From Promethearchaeota archaeon (lineage in GTDB: Archaea > Asgardarchaeota > Lokiarchaeia > Sigynarchaeales > SOKP01): 5,747 bases of DNA. The position numbers and the translations under genes are program-made. The stretch covers positions 1-5,747 of the forward strand of contig JAGXNR010000162.1 in the NCBI GenBank assembly GCA_019894875.1. The letters run 5' to 3'. The notes beneath the pieces were generated by a model, which ran no database searches, had not been told where the DNA came from, and worked only from the letters and a program-made list of their open reading frames with translations. This document shows positions 4,822 to 5,747 of the stretch, piece by piece; the first letter of the stretch is position 1, and the number at the start of each line of letters is the position of its first letter.

Positions 4822-5628
4822 TTATTTGTACAGATTGATAAATTCTTCTAAAGGTATTAAATACTCATCTTCGTAAGAGAAGATATTATTATGACCCGCA
4901 CCTTCTATTAAAACAAGTTTTTTCTTGACTCCTTCAGGTATATTATCAAATATTAATTTTCCCTGAAAAGAAGGAATAATGAAATCATTGGTACCATGAA
5001 TGACTAATACAGGTTTTTCGAATTTCCTTATTCTCGTATCGTTAGAATATTCACTTAATAATTCTGGTGTTATTTCAGAACCGGTTACTCTAAATAATCT
5101 TGACATCATATCGTATATACTTGCAAATCCACTTTCAAAAATAATTCCATGTAAACTTTCAGGATTATGTGAGCCGATTTCAGATGCGCATATGCTTCCC
5201 AGGGACCGTCCCAAAATAAATAGAGAATCACTAATACTATTTTTAATAATCCATTTATGAAATTCATTATATATCGGAAAGGCATCCGTTATTAAACTGG
5301 TATAATATGGTTCACCTGAACTAAATCCGTATCCACGAAAATCTACAACTGCTAAATTCACACCACATTGAAAGAAAAAGTTTAAAAAATATTGATAATC
5401 TGCAGCAATTTCTCCATTTCCATGAAATAGTAAAATTGTGGGATAATTTGGATTATTTAAATAGAAGAAACCACCAATTAGGATGTTTTTTTCAATTTGA
5501 AGCTTTAGGACTTTAATGTTTGGATCTATATCATTAGGTACCGGAATTTTCCGTGGATAAAAAACAATATTCGAAACTGCGGGATTATCGATTAATATTT
5601 TTTTTACCATAATATAAAACCTTACCAT
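4822..5628 (-). CDS. Alpha/beta hydrolase, Bem46/ABHD-like serine hydrolase
   Basis: This 268-residue protein has the full catalytic set of the alpha/beta-hydrolase fold. The nucleophile Ser142 lies in the elbow GRSLGS (140-145), the acid Asp215 in HGTNDFIIP (211-219), and the base His246 in GAGHNN (243-248). The oxyanion-hole strand is LLFHGNGE (66-73), and DFRGYGFSSGEP (96-107) is the typical block of the Bem46/ABHD13/ABHD17-like branch. Family members are esterases, thioesterases or peptidases; the substrate cannot be read from sequence. The N-terminal FYPRK (23-27) also recurs in this branch. No clear signal peptide is seen, although residues 49-57 and 62-68 are hydrophobic core strands. 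Two in-frame ATG codons, at 5628 and 5610, are possible starts. The first gives six extra residues and is used here because the A/T-rich TATA-like stretch near 5655-5666 suits it better. Confidence 0.87.
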   Translation of the reverse strand: MVRFYIMVKKILIDNPAVSNIVFYPRKIPVPNDIDPNIKVLKLQIEKNILIGGFFYLNNPNYPTILLFHGNGEIAADYQYFLNFFFQCGVNLAVVDFRGYGFSSGEPYYTSLITDAFPIYNEFHKWIIKNSISDSLFILGRSLGSICASEIGSHNPESLHGIIFESGFASIYDMMSRLFRVTGSEITPELLSEYSNDTRIRKFEKPVLVIHGTNDFIIPSFQGKLIFDNIPEGVKKKLVLIEGAGHNNIFSYEDEYLIPLEEFINLYK

Positions 5629-5654
5629 TCAGGCTTAAAAATTTTCTTTGTTGT

Positions 5655-5666
5655 TTTTATTATTTT
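5655..5666 (-). promoter_or_regulatory. Possible TATA-like element of the alpha/beta hydrolase gene
   Basis: On the - strand AAAATAATAAAA lies about 32 nt before the ATG at 5628 and would give a leader of a few bases. The whole leftover stretch to 5747 is A/T-rich and holds no gene or other feature that I can see, so the assignment is weak. Confidence 0.22.
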
Positions 5667-5747
5667 TTAGATCTTTTTGATAAAAAAGTAAAATTTTATA
5701 TTGTTTGCAGAAAAAGATATAATCGCCTAATACAATCTAATTATAAA

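Noticed and set aside
5000..5260. 86-codon + strand open frame opposite the alpha/beta hydrolase
   Set aside because: It is antisense to the catalytic Ser region of a well-supported gene, and its product has no recognisable pattern.

Overview
The window is AT-rich and gene-dense. It holds eight protein-coding genes, one of them cut by the left edge, and no rRNA, tRNA, CRISPR array or insertion sequence that I can see. Archaeal-style TATA boxes lie close to several start codons, spacers are T-rich, and Shine-Dalgarno sequences are mostly absent. One gene encodes a eukaryote-like RING-type zinc finger next to an Eis-like acetyltransferase, a TIGR04076 protein and a UMF1-like transporter. This mix suggests an archaeon, most likely an Asgard (Lokiarchaeia-like) one. 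That placement is inference from gene content and base composition; no marker gene is present.

Left part (1-2000, + strand): the C-terminal half of an Atg22/UMF1-like major facilitator transporter ends at 530 and is followed by a T-rich terminator. A probable two-gene unit comes next: a 103-residue TIGR04076 protein and, 25 nt later, a 275-residue metallo-beta-lactamase-fold hydrolase. A small perfect inverted repeat lies between them. Upstream of the TATA box of this unit are three TTAAG half-sites spaced about one helical turn apart.

Middle (2021-3223, + strand): a single-gene unit encodes a 400-residue Eis-type GNAT acetyltransferase that keeps the family's C-terminal phenylalanine and the likely catalytic tyrosine.

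Small-gene array (3349-4302, + strand): three short genes of 71, 105 and 74 codons stand in a row, each with its own TATA-like element. The first and third are clear paralogues (about 19 of 51 identical residues without gaps, counted by hand). The middle one shares their C-terminal motif. I do not recognise the family.

Right part (- strand): a 109-residue protein with an N-terminal zinc ribbon and a C-terminal RING/PHD-like C4HC3 finger converges on the third small gene with only 8 nt between the stop codons. Upstream of it on the same strand is a 268-residue Bem46/ABHD-like alpha/beta hydrolase. The genes do not form one obvious pathway. The parts that deserve attention are the small paralogous array and the RING-type gene abutting it.
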